Source of the DNA: Numida meleagris
Lineage: Eukaryota > Chordata > Aves > Galliformes > Numididae
NCBI RefSeq assembly: GCF_002078875.1
Contig: NC_034410.1
Span: forward strand, 39,618,797 to 39,682,796
Reading direction: 5' to 3'
DNA: 64,000 bases
In this document: positions 36,968 through 47,329 of the stretch, piece after piece
Position numbering within the stretch: the stretch's first letter is position 1
Layout of the letters: every line of letters begins with the position of its first letter
Position numbers and translations under genes: made by a program
The notes under the pieces: model-generated
What the model was told of the DNA's origin: nothing
Databases searched by the model: none
Seen by the model: only the letters and a program-made list of their open reading frames with translations

Positions 36968-38493
36968 ATGTTCCCAGGAAACATAAATATCTTCTAAATA
37001 TGAATGTCTATTTTGAAACCAAGTGAGTTTGGGAACATTAGGATGCATGCATACTACTCTGTTAAAGGGAAGCAGAGAATGCTCAAACACTGGATCCCGA
37101 TCTAGCATTTGGTTATTATTAGCACCCTCTCTTCACCCTCTCAGCAACCCAGCTCTGTTCTGATGACAAAAGCTGGTTCTCTGTTCTACTCCATGAGTTA
37201 TAGCTCTAGCTGCCTGTTCTATCAGTTGATCCTATTAGGCTTTAGCCCTTCAAGTATCCTTATAATGTACTTATGGAATGTACATCCTCAGCTTTATGCC
37301 ATGAACTCCAGTAGCTTACAGCACATGGGCCAGTTTGAAGAGTCTGAAATGAAATCAGTTGCTTGTAGTTATGTCTATTGACTATAGAGATACTAGAGGG
37401 GACTTGGAAAGAAATGTTATGTAGTCTGTACACGAGCAGTTTATCACAGGGAGGCAACCTATAAGCAGGGTTTCTGTTTACATTGAATGGTGCAAGGAAT
37501 AATCCCTGTTTCTGTTTATTTAAATTATTTTTATTCTTAAATGTATTGATTTGTGTACGCTTTTTATTTAACAACTTAGATTCATAGATGTCTCCTGTTT
37601 ATTATTTTATTATCCACTAACAAATCTGGAATGAGAAGCAATTGTATCTGATTTTTGTATCTTTTGTATCTGATATTTCTGAAAATGTACCTATTTCTGG
37701 TGAGGGGAAACAGTCCAGCATGCTGTTTCTTGTAGGCACAGAGATGCAGAAGGCCTACGTACATGTTTTGGCTCTGCTATACCTTTTCTGTGAGGTTTTG
37801 AACTTATGTGCAATCAACACTCAGTTATCTGTGGGTGCTTTATCCAATCTGAGTTTTAATCGTACCACAGAAGCAAAGGTACTTGAGTGTTCCCTGTACC
37901 AAGCCAGCACTGGGCCATCCAGACTTATTAGTTTAGGTCCAATGCCAGAAAGAGACAGCTGTACTGCCTTGCCAGCCAGCTTGGATCTGCAAACGGTTTA
38001 GCCATGCTGTGCCTGCAGAACACAAGCTAATAGCTCTAAAGACCCAGGCTTATTTTATGGAGTCACTAGGATGGCTTCAGTACTGCATTCCTGTTTCACA
38101 GGATGACTGAGATAGAACAGAGGTGGTGCAGAGCCAGCCAAGCTCATTAAGTGCCGCCTGAACATCTCTATGCCACACAGGACACTCCAAGATTCATTAG
38201 CTAGATTCAGTATCATTTTAATACATACACTTGTCTTTTCAGCATGCCTGCCTCTGCTGTGGCTAGAGCACTTTATTCAGCAAGCACTTTCTGAACTCGG
38301 CATGTGGTTTTTGGTGAAAAAGGTACCCCAACATGATTATGGCATCTCTCTGATTCAGTTCCCAGCTTCCTGGTTTCATGTTTTACACTGTGTACTGTAA
38401 CTGTGTGCAATCGACTCTTAAATGGGATTTATCTTGCCAAGTTACTTGTAGAGACTGAGAACCTACCCATACGCATGTGGTGTGGTTACCAAG

Positions 38494-38513
38494 AGCTACC
38501 TCCGGAGGTAGCT
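38494..38513. repeat. 20-bp perfect palindrome
   Basis: AGCTACCTCC is followed directly by its exact reverse complement GGAGGTAGCT, with no spacer. A partial copy of the right half, GAGGTAGCTT, recurs about 85 bp further on (near 38591). The site lies in unique DNA away from recognised transposons. Confidence 0.8.
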
Positions 38514-38708
38514 TGTTTGGCATGAGTTCAGGATTTACAAACCATTGGTATATATGTGGGAACCACTTCAGAGGATGGTTATACCCTCTGAGGTAGCTTA
38601 GTGCTGCTGTGTTAAAGGGTAAACCTCCTTTTTGCTGTAGATCATAGAGGTGCACTTACCATGGAGTAGCTAATAAGCTGTGAATTTGTATCTTAGGTAT
38701 TTACAGCC

Positions 38709-38726
38709 AAATAATAATAATAATAA
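38709..38726. repeat. (AAT)n microsatellite
   Basis: About five AAT/ATA trinucleotide units in tandem. Confidence 0.85.
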
Positions 38727-38888
38727 AAAGCATTTTTAAACTAGTTTTCTATGAAGTGGGAGAAAATGCCATGATTTTTGTACTACTGCTGCCAGGATAT
38801 ATTAAGAATTCTGTAGCTTTCTAAACTGAATTTTTTGAATGCTTGGTAAGAAGAGAAAGAGCATAACAGCTTCTCTCAGAAGTGTTGG

Positions 38889-39015
38889 TCATAGAACCAC
38901 AGAATGGCTGCAGTTGGAAGGGACCTTAAAACATTCAGTTCCGACCCCCCTGCCATGGGCAGAGTTCCCACCCACAAGATCAGGCTGCTCAAAACCCCAT
39001 CCAAGCTGGCCCATT
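38889..39015 (-). mobile_element. CR1 LINE 3' fragment, minus strand
   Basis: It opens with 'tcatagaaccacagaatgg' (two degenerate reversed octamers), then 'cagttggaagggacctt', 'ccctgccatgggcagag' and 'ccatccaagctggcc'. Only about 125 bp of the 3' UTR remain. It is non-coding. Confidence 0.9.
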
Positions 39016-41935
39016 CCCCTGACACCATGCTTCTTAACTGTATCTAAATTAATGACGTTATACAAAGAATCTCCCAGAAAAAAATTTAGAGGAAATGGAT
39101 CTTAATGAAATGATATTAACGGACTTCCAGACCTGCCACAAGACTATCACAGTAGAATTTCATTTGTTTTTTTCAAGAATTAGTTGAAAGAAGGAAGTTT
39201 GTTATTCCACTGTAAAACCTCTGTGTTCAGAATGTTTGCTTTCTTCCTACAGATGTTAATTATTGTTAATTACAACCCATTTGGCTGATCCAAAAACCTA
39301 GTAGAATGCTGTGAAACTCAAGAATTCTGGCTCAGACTCTTGAAGCCTAAAAGCTTCATTCATCGACTCCAGAGCAAAAGTACAACTCCAAAAGTTATCA
39401 TACTGTATAGATGATCATGACCTGTTCAGTGAGATATATAATAATAAATAAACATAGTTAATATAGCATGAGTAAACAATGAAAAGAAAGTGACTCTTTT
39501 CTCTGTGGGCAGGCCACATATATTTGTAGAAGATATTTGATTGCCTGTGTCTATGTGAAAAATAACAGATCTGTGATGAGACAATTGTGTCCTGAAAGCG
39601 TTATAAACACACTGATCCAGCTCTGAGTCCCCAGTAATTATCTCTATCTTTCAGCAAGCTGTGTGGGTGTCATGACACTGCTTCCAAGTCTTGTGTTAGT
39701 GGATTGGCTTGATGGCACTGCGTTTAGCAGTGTAGGCATGTCTAAAGAGGACCTTCTGCTGTGTTTCTCCATGGTGCTTGTTTGGGTTATGTTGTAAGGG
39801 CTACAGCCAAAAGAGTCACAACCTGAAGACAATAGGTATTTCAGAATCAAGTTTTAGCTTTTAATTAAATTTCAAAATGTACTTTGAAGACTTGTAATAG
39901 GGTCTGTGCTCTTGGTTGAAGCAAGTCCTTTTGAAAAATCCACTTCTGGAAAACTAATTATTTGCTTTGAAATGTTGGATGCTCACACTAGTGAGGCCTA
40001 TTCTAGAATATGGTGTGTGTTTCTTTTCCCAGGAAAAAAGATAAATTTGTTTATCCACTGGACTTGTCAGATTTGACTTAAGAATAAATGTTTCTTTGAG
40101 TTCAACACTGAGAAACATGAATAGATCGGTCTTGTAATCATTGATGCATCCAGTAAATGAATAGAAATTGGAACTAAATAGACTGTTATAAGAATTAATA
40201 TTTTTGTTTTACCCATGCTAAAGAACTTTAATTTTGTCTGTCTGTGTTTAATAAGCCACCAAAGATGGGAACAAATAGCAGCTGCAAAGTGCTTGGAAGA
40301 GTGGGGGGGAAATGTAAAAGGAGGGGAAGAAGGGGGTAGGGAGTAGGGGTTGAGACCAAAAGAGAAGGAGAAGGGAAATACAGTGAAGAGATCTCCTCAC
40401 TGCATGAGATATTCCGTTGCTGAAAGTGTGGAAGGAATGGAATGTTGTTTGGAAATTGAGCCAATGCCTTTTGAAATCTGTGGAAGTCTTTCCATTGTGT
40501 TAAATAGATACTGAATGAGACCTTAACAAAATGAGATTATGCCTCTGTACCAATGTCTAAAGCCAAAACAAAAATAATTACAGTACTGAATGAATTGCAT
40601 TGGCTGATTTTTTTAGTGTCTAATGTTCTTTGGCAGTGTTTCATCCCGATTATTCCATCTGGAGATAATTGTGTGATATCATCCATAAAATTAAAGCATA
40701 AATCAATCCAAATGGTGATCAGCCCCATGAGCTGCTGTTTAAAAACACACATGGAAACCTAGCGCTCCCTGCCTTTTTAGTAGGATGTGCAAAAAATAGT
40801 GAAGTGTTAGGACAACATAGATTTGTGAGCTATTAATTGAAGCCTACAAATATTTCATGACCTGCAACAGTGCTGTCAGCACAATACATGGAAAATAATA
40901 GAGGAACTCTTTATTTAAAGTATAAGGAAAAATAAACTTTTAACAATAAGTAATACTTGAACTTAAAAAAAACTTCCCGTATTTGTTGGCATAATAGTTT
41001 CAACGCTGTGTGGCTGTGCTATAGCAGCAAACTGCTGACTTAAAGTAAGCAATCAGTTATTAGCAGCTGAGAATAGACATTAGTAGTGGAAGAATAGTTT
41101 TTTTTCTGTTTGGTTGGTAAAGTAATACCCTTATACCAATAAGACCCTCATGCTACTTTTCTGCCAGGAAGACACCATATAACTTAGTGATATTAAATTT
41201 TACCAGATGGTCTTTGAACCATTAAGAACTAATTCAACTTTTATCTTGTATTGTCTTGGAAAAAGCTTATTAGCAAGAAAGATTAACATCTAATCATCCT
41301 GGTTGTTAACAACTGACTTTTGTTAGAAGATATTCAAGAGGCTAACCTAGGTCAGATCAGAAAATGCCTTTAGGAGATTGATGTATGCTTTTATCTCTGG
41401 TCTCATTTTGGAAGTTTTAGGAAATGTTACAGATTGAATCATTCCAATAGCCTTTCCATCTGTAAAATAACTGTAGTATTTTAATCATGGTATGACTTAA
41501 TGCAAACGTTAGTATCTTCTCTTCATATTATTCACACAAATGCGTATGGAAAGGACATTTAGTTCTCTTCTTGTGAATATTTTTCTTGCTTTCCCTAAGG
41601 TAATGATTCTTGATCATATGAAAATTTCCAGGAGGAAAACAGTAGACAATTATGAATGAAGCAGCCTCGAATGTTCTAGTAAATATTTGTAGAAAGTTGT
41701 ACGTGTGGTGCTCAATCAGATATGTTTACTGTCAGCTACATGCTAATGTTTTGCTTTTTCCCACATACAAACCTTTTATGAGAAGGAACAAATTTACTCA
41801 AAGGTTTTTCAAGGTAGATAAGGGGTATGATGTTATTAACTTGAAAAAATTTTACAGATTTGCATCTTAACCATAGAAACAAGGTATTATGAATAAAATG
41901 GAAAAAGATCAGGTAGATATCTCCATTCTTTACTG
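39016..41935. other. Unique non-coding DNA with a G-rich purine tract
   Basis: No gene is recognised. A purine-rich block at 40286-40385 contains a quadruplex motif (listed separately). The block around 40545-40760 resembles conserved non-coding sequence. Open frames here are short and unrecognised. The minus-strand proline/leucine-rich frame at 40228-40464 is simply the translation of the purine tract's complement. Confidence 0.5.
40323..40349 (+). other. Putative G-quadruplex motif in a polypurine tract
   Basis: Four runs of at least three G (GGGG, GGGGG, GGG, GGGG) are separated by loops of 5, 2 and 4 nt, which fits the common intramolecular quadruplex rule. A fifth run of seven G lies just upstream at 40303-40309. 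The surrounding 100 bases are almost all purine on this strand, so triplex or i-motif structure on the other strand is also possible. No promoter feature is seen beside it. Confidence 0.7.
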
Positions 41936-43585
41936 GACGCGGCTGGGAATGTGGTCACTGAGGACAATGAAAAGGCTGAGGTTCTCAATGCCTTTTTTAC
42001 GTCTGTCTTTAAAAGCCAGACCAGTTGTCCTCAGAGCACTGTACTCTCTGACCTGGAAGTCTCGGATGGGGAGCGAAACAAACCCCCCATGATTCAGGAG
42101 GAAACGGTCAGAGACCTACTACTCCACCTGGACTGCCACAAGTCCATGGGGCCAGACGAGATCCACCTGAGAGTACTGAGGGAGCTGGTGGAGGAGATAG
42201 CCAAGCCACTTTCCATCATCTATTGGTGTTCCTGGTCAACTGGAGAGGTCCCAGAAGACTGGAGACTTGCCAGTGTGACTCCCATCTACAAGAAGGGTCG
42301 TAAGGAGGATCCGGGGAACTACAGGCCTGTCAGCCTGACCTCGGTGCCAGGGAAGGTTATGGAGCAGATTGTCCTGAGGGAGATCATGTGGCATTTGCAG
42401 GACAACTGGGGGATCAGGCCCAGCCAGCATGGGTTTGTGAAGGGTAGGTCCTGCTTGACCAACCTGATCTCCTTCTATGATCAAGTGACTCGTCTGGTGG
42501 ATGAGGGAAAGTCTGTTGATGTGGTCTACCTAGACTTCAGCAAAGCCTTCGACACTGTCTCCCACAGTATTCTCCTGGAGAAACTGGCAGCCTGTGGCTT
42601 GGACAGGTACACCCTTTGCTGGGTAAGGAGCTGGCTGGAGGGCCGGGCCCAGAGAGTGGTTGTGAATGGAGTTAAATCCAGCTGGCGACCGGTCACGAGT
42701 GGTGTTTCCCAGGGGTCAGTGTTAGGGCCTGTCCTGTTCAATATCTTTATTGATGACCTGGATGAGGGCATTGAGAGCACCCTCAGTAAGTTTGCAGATG
42801 ACACCAAGCTGGCAGGAAGTGTCGATCTGCCTGGGGGTAGAGAGGCCCTACAGAGAGATCTGGACAGGCTGGATCTCTGGGCTGAAGCCAATGGGATGAG
42901 GTTCAACAAGACCAAGTGCCGGGTCCTGCACTTTGGCCGCAACAACCCCAGCANNNNNNNNNNNNNNNNNNNNNNNNNNNNNNNNNNNNNNNNNNNNNNN
43001 NNNNNNNNNNNNNNNNNNNNNNNNNNNNNNNNNNNNNNNNNNNNNNNNNNNNNNNNNNNNNNNNNNNNNNNNNNNNNNNNNNNNNNNNNNNNNNNNNNNN
43101 NNNNNNNNNNNNNNNNNNNNNNNNNNNNNNNNNNNNNNNNNNNNNNNNNNNNNNNNNNNNNNNNNNNNNNNNNNNNNNNNNNNNNNNNNNNNNNNNNNNN
43201 NNNNNNNNNNNNNNNNNNNNNNNNNNNNNNNNNNNNNNNNNNNNNNNNNNNNNNNNNNNNNNNNNNNNNNNNNNNNNNNNNNNNNNNNNNNNNNNNNNNN
43301 NNNNNNNNNNNNNNNNNNNNNNNNNNNNNNNNNNNNNNNNNNNNNNNNNNNNNNNNNNNNNNNNNNNNNNNNNNNNNNNGCCTCTTCTCTCTTGTAACTA
43401 GTGACAGGACGAGGGGGAATGGCCTCAAGTTGTGCCAGGGGAGATTTAGTTTGGACATTAGGAAACACTACTTTTCTGAAAGAGTGGTCAGGAGCTGGAA
43501 TGGGCTGCCAAGGGAGGTGGTTGAGTCACCGTCCCTGGAGGTGTTCAAGAAACGTTTAGATATAGCGTTGAGAGACATGGTCTAG
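41936..43585 (+). CDS. CR1 ORF2 (pol) C-terminal part: reverse transcriptase, N-terminally truncated
   Basis: This frame encodes the reverse transcriptase that copies CR1 RNA at a nicked chromosomal site. Counting residues from the first ATG at 41951, an entry region is followed by [23 protein letters not shown] and [14 protein letters not shown]. Motif A is [11 protein letters not shown] with Asp195. Motif B is [14 protein letters not shown] at about 251-264, with Ser where related copies usually have Pro. The catalytic box FADDT is at 281-285 (42791-42805). The frame then reads LHFGRNNPS before 142 unknown residues in the assembly gap, and resumes with [16 protein letters not shown] to the stop at 43583-43585. 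The ATG at 41951 is internal, and the apurinic-type endonuclease domain is missing. It cannot retrotranspose autonomously. Whether the gap holds stops is unknown. Confidence 0.75.
   Translation, partial: DAAGNVVTEDNEKAEVLNAFFTSVFKSQTSCPQSTVLSDLEVSDGERNKPPMIQEETVRDLLLHLDCHKSMGPDEIHLRVLRELVEEIAKPLSIIYWCSWSTGEVPEDWRLASVTPIYKKGRKEDPGNYRPVSLTSVPGKVMEQIVLREIMWHLQDNWGIRPSQHGFVKGRSCLTNLISFYDQVTRLVDEGKSVDVVYLDFSKAFDTVSHSILLEKLAACGLDRYTLCWVRSWLEGRAQRVVVNGVKSSWRPVTSGVSQGSVLGPVLFNIFIDDLDEGIESTLSKFADDTKLAGSVDLPGGREALQRDLDRLDLWAEANGMRFNKTKCRVLHFGRNNPSXXXXXXXXXXXXXXXXXXXXXXXXXXXXXXXXXXXXXXXXXXXXXXXXXXXXXXXXXXXXXXXXXXXXXXXXXXXXXXXXXXXXXXXXXXXXXXXXXXXXXXXXXXXXXXXXXXXXXXXXXXXXXXXXXXXXXXXXXXXXXXXLFSLVTSDRTRGNGLKLCQGRFSLDIRKHYFSERVVRSWNGLPREVVESPSLEVFKKRLDIALRDMV
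42954..43379. other. Assembly gap, 426 N
   Basis: All bases are N. The gap lies wholly within the CR1 pol frame. Judging from the homologous part of the copy at 17165-18383, the missing CR1 segment should be roughly 450 bp, close to the gap size. The length is divisible by three, and the frame is the same on both sides. Confidence 0.99.
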
Positions 43586-43675
43586 CGGGGTTATTGGTGG
43601 TAGGTGGATGGTTGGACTAGGTGATCTTGTAGGTCTTTTCCAACCTAGCTTATTCTATGATTCTGTGATTCTATA

Positions 43676-45070
43676 TTAAACCCCACTATGTATTACTGAG
43701 TTCATTTTTTAATGCTCTACACCTTTTTTGTCTAGATATTTGTTTAACTCAAGCCCACACTAATGCTTTGTCAGTAGATGCTAGCGTTCAGAAACTTTGA
43801 ACAGCTTGATACTTTAGAACTGAAACAAGGAAGTGGTGTTTGGGCACTTCCTTCTAATCCAAAGAGGGAGAAGAAATCAATTCATGTAAATCTCTGATTT
43901 CCTGCACAAGGATGATTCAAATCAGTGCAGTTCTGTCAAGTTCTGTGTTGTCAGGATCATTCACATAACTATCTGATTTACTTTCGTGAGGGAAGATTTG
44001 TTGTTGTTTTTCCTTTTCACTCCAAGCTCTAGGTAAAGATAGGTTAAACAGGCAACAGCAATAAACAGCATTGTTAAATGTGTCTGTAACCATGAGACTT
44101 ACGATCAAGAGGTCTCCTTCAGAGCCTCAATGTCATTAACATAAATTGGGAGATTCCCGCAGTTAATTAGTTTAGGACCTAGCTGAAATACATGCAGCTT
44201 TGGTGATGCTTCTCCTCTTTTCTCTGTCTCTAGAAGAACAGACACTTCTACAATGGTAAAATCTGAATTAAAATTCTGGAGTATCACATATTCTGAGGCA
44301 AGATTATCTGTAGATTTCTCAGATCTGTGCTTGTACAGAACTTCTAGGAAAGCTTTTAGAATAATGAGATGGTTTACAGTATTTGCTCAGAAAGTTTGTT
44401 TGCCGTATCTGTAATATCATGTCCTTAATAAGCCTTACCTTTAGAAAGAAATTTACTTAGGAAACTCCAGTAACTTCTGTATGTATCAAATATGCATATT
44501 ATTTTTTGTTGTTATAGATTATTTACACACAAATACAGTAGATGTATTTATATGTTGCTTTTATATTTTTGTCTGCACACTTTATTTAATAGGATAAAAA
44601 TGCAGATGGTAGGATCATTCCATCTAGAAAGAAGGAATAATAGAACTTGATTTGTAAGTGATCCTTAAAGTCCTACAAGACTTTTTTTTTAATTGCGGTA
44701 GAGGAAAAAAAATGAAAGAAATGAGATGTCTTACTGCCTCTAAAGAAAGTTTTGGATGGTTCGTTCCCAATCTTCTCCAACTACTTTGACTGGAACTGAA
44801 AGACTGTTCTTTTCTTTGAAGGAAAATAAAAAGATGGAAGGGAGATTATGGAAATCTATTCTGGGATTGACAGGATCAAAACCAGATGATAGGTCAGGAG
44901 AACTGAAAGCTGGGGAAATAGGAAATAACACCATCTATTCAAACGTGTTTGAAATTCACTTTATGACTTATACTTTTTTGAGTAGAATTCCAGTATTTAA
45001 TTGACAATATTTCAACCACATGATCACTCTGGTGGTTTGTGTCTCAACTGGGAGTTTGTTAATACCAAAT
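43676..45070. other. Unique non-coding DNA
   Basis: About 1.4 kb with no recognised gene or transposon. The section 44120-44190 contains TTAATTAG and other homeodomain-like cores and could be regulatory, but nothing decisive is visible. Confidence 0.5.
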
Positions 45071-45245
45071 TCATAGCATCATAGAATCCTTAGAGTTGGA
45101 AGGGATATTTAAAGGTCATCTAGTCCAACTCTCTTGCTGTGAACAGGGACATCCACAGCTGGATCAGGTTGCCCAGGGCCTGATCCAGCCTCGCCTTGAA
45201 AGGCTCTAGGGATGGTGCATCCACCACATTTCTGGGCAAAAACCG
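45071..45245 (-). mobile_element. CR1 LINE 3' fragment, minus strand
   Basis: It begins 'tcatagcatcatagaatcc' (reversed octamers), then 'agagttggaagggatattt', 'aaaggtcatctagtccaact', 'tgaacagggacatccacag' and 'ccttgaaaggctctaggg'. Its wording matches the 3' end of the copy at 24549-26150 rather than that of 34197-34885. Homology stops after 'ttctgggcaaa'. Confidence 0.92.
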
Positions 45246-46711
45246 AGAATGTGCACAGTGCTCATCCCAGCAGGTAACTGCAGCAGAAAAGTTTGTGCTC
45301 TCTTGCTACTTAAATAGTGTCTTAAAACTAGAAGACATCACAATTTCTTTGAAATTTTAACTGGCAAAATCTACAGTTACAGCAACAAAGAAAGAAGAGT
45401 ATTGGATGTGAGGTGACATCTGCTTTTAGGCTTATTAGACCATACCTAAAGAGAAGGGGGGGAAAAAAAAAGAGAATATCATTGTTTTGCCATGTGACTT
45501 ATGTGACTTCATCGCACTGCTCGTTTTTCATTTTGAGCTTGGATCAAGCAGATCTTGAATTGTGGAGGCAAATTCAATTGCTACAGGCAATAATGCAGTT
45601 AAAATCTCTAGAGGCGATGGTGCTGCCTGTGTAACTAACTAGCTGTGCTGCAGATTGATTGAGCTACACCTTTGAGACTCAGAAAAAGGTAGCTGATGTA
45701 TATGGCTTCACTTCATTATTTGTCTGGGCTATGAGTCATTTAGAAACACAGCAAAATGGAGACAGAAAAGCTTCTCTGTGCCATCCACTTCATTCTTCTG
45801 TAAATGCAAGCTTCCCATTCCCAGCATTGCTTGGAGTTTTGACCACTTTCAATGCTCTGGCTATTAAAACAACCATAACCTCCTAAAGAGTGGATCTCCA
45901 CATGTCTCTTTAAAAATGTTTCATACTCAGCCAGAACATTACTTTGCTTTGCTTCAGTCTTAAAATGTAATACCCTTTTGCTCATTAACTAATTATTTTT
46001 CTGTTGCATTTAGTTGTCAAGTATTTGTTGGCTACCATCCAGTCCCTCATTTCTCAGCCTACTCTGGTAGGTACTGGTATGTAAACAGTAAAGTAGATTG
46101 TGGCTCAGCACACAATTCTCCTGCTCAGCCCTGTATTTTGTGACTGATTTCATTGTAGTTATAAAGTTCTAAATCTTATTCTGTTAGGATTAATTGATTT
46201 CTGTGGCCACTGAATACCAGTGAATTTTTACCACCTTATTTTGTGCTCTCTGCAACTCAGATCGTTATGGTCCTTGCTGACATTGTTACTCAGCTGAATT
46301 AGTCTGAAGGGAAGCAGTCAGAAAATGCAGCTTTGTGCTCTTCTGTAACATATATTTATACTCTGCTGGTTGGCAACAGATCTATGTTTCATATCTATCT
46401 GTGATTTGCATTAGAGTAGCTGCAAGCACCCCATTAAAAGTGGGAGGCATTCTCTTTGGGGCTGTGTGAACATCTCAGAAGGGATCATACTTTCCATATT
46501 GACATAAATGTAGGGAGAGAGCAGGGAAATCAAATCTGTTGAGGAAATGAGACTTGCCTGATGTGCATGTTGGGATTTGTACTTGTATTTAAAATGTATT
46601 TTACCAAGTGTGAATATGTTTTTCTGTATGCGTATATGACTTTTTCTGAAGGCATGCATGTAGATTTCATGGAAATTAAAAATCAGATTTTTAGTAAAAG
46701 TAAAGCAAGAT

Positions 46712-46731
46712 TAAAATAAATAAATAAAAAC
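46712..46731. repeat. (AAAT)n-like microsatellite
   Basis: Three to four AAAT units plus flanking A residues, in unique DNA. Confidence 0.75.
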
Positions 46732-47166
46732 AAGAAACAACCAAACTGAATCAAACAAAAAAAAAGTCATTAAGTTCCTAGTGAATTTAACTGTGCTACA
46801 TAATTGGATGAACTCAATCCATTGTTCTAATGGATAAACCCTGTAGAGGGGTGAGCAAAACCTATTTCTCCTCAGTGTTATCTCTTGCCAAATTCTTGAA
46901 ACTGAGCCTCCCTTGGGGGAATGGAGACAGCAGATCTGCTGACACCACAGCTTCCTTCTTACATTCTCTAAGTTCAGATAGAAATAACATTCTGTAGCCT
47001 TAATAGCCTTACTATGCAGTGTAACAAAGTAAGCTGGGCAATTTGTTTACTAAATTCCAGTGTGTGTTTGTAAAAGTTTGAATAATCAGCAGGATCCCAG
47101 CCTAAAAGCATCTGATTTCCTCAGTGGTTCAACACTGCCCGCCCTTTCATAGTTTCACAAATATAC

Positions 47167-47329
47167 TTTAATTGAAACAGGCCACACTAGGGTGTGCATT
47201 AATGGGCTGCTGTTGTGCTGCTTGGGTGGTAGAAGGTAATTGGTCTCTGGTCCAGTGCTTCACAATGCACTGAAGCCATGCGCCAATAGTCTGTTAATGC
47301 ACACCCTGTTGTGACACTGCTTAATTAAA
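47167..47329. repeat. Long imperfect inverted repeat (hairpin-forming)
   Basis: Outer arms TTTAATT (47167-47173) and AATTAAA (47323-47329) flank, at identical 15-nt spacings, the perfect 14-bp arms AGGGTGTGCATTAA (47189-47202) and TTAATGCACACCCT (47294-47307). Between them an asymmetric loop carries a smaller stem, CAGTGC/GCACTG (47253-47258 and 47267-47272). The symmetric spacing suggests a single folded unit of about 160 nt. It may be an ancient hairpin-type transposon remnant or a structured conserved element. I cannot name a family. Confidence 0.7.

Larger units (their letters stand above)
34886..38888. other. Unique non-coding DNA, T-rich in the middle
   Basis: No gene is recognised. 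Contents are a (TTTTG)n tract at 36631-36652, a 34-nt T-rich tract at 36934-36967, a 20-bp perfect palindrome at 38494-38513 and an (AAT)n tract at 38709-38726. On the minus strand a strong donor-like ATG/GTAAGT occurs near 38660, without a convincing exon. Confidence 0.5.
41936..43675 (+). mobile_element. CR1 LINE, longest and best preserved copy
   Basis: This 1.74-kb plus-strand copy begins abruptly inside ORF2 ([18 protein letters not shown]) and runs to three 3' octamers (43652-43675). The first two read ATTCTATG and ATTCTGTG. It lacks the 5' UTR, ORF1 and the endonuclease half of ORF2, as expected from incomplete target-primed reverse transcription. The pol frame reads through without a stop up to the sequence gap and again after it. 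The C-terminal wording ([20 protein letters not shown]) matches the decayed copy at 15816-16352. It looks the youngest copy in the window. No clear target-site duplication was seen. Confidence 0.97.

Noticed and set aside
38588..38600. TGAGGTAG, the let-7 seed octamer
   Set aside because: The match stops after the seed, and no complementary arm for a precursor hairpin lies at the right distance.
42526..43468. Long minus-strand frames across the N gap
   Set aside because: Most of their length is unknown residues, and the readable parts are the antisense of the CR1 pol frame. They are artefacts.
44148..44157. GGGAGATTCC, a kappa-B-like decamer
   Set aside because: Such degenerate 10-mers occur several times by chance in this length, and nothing else supports regulation here.
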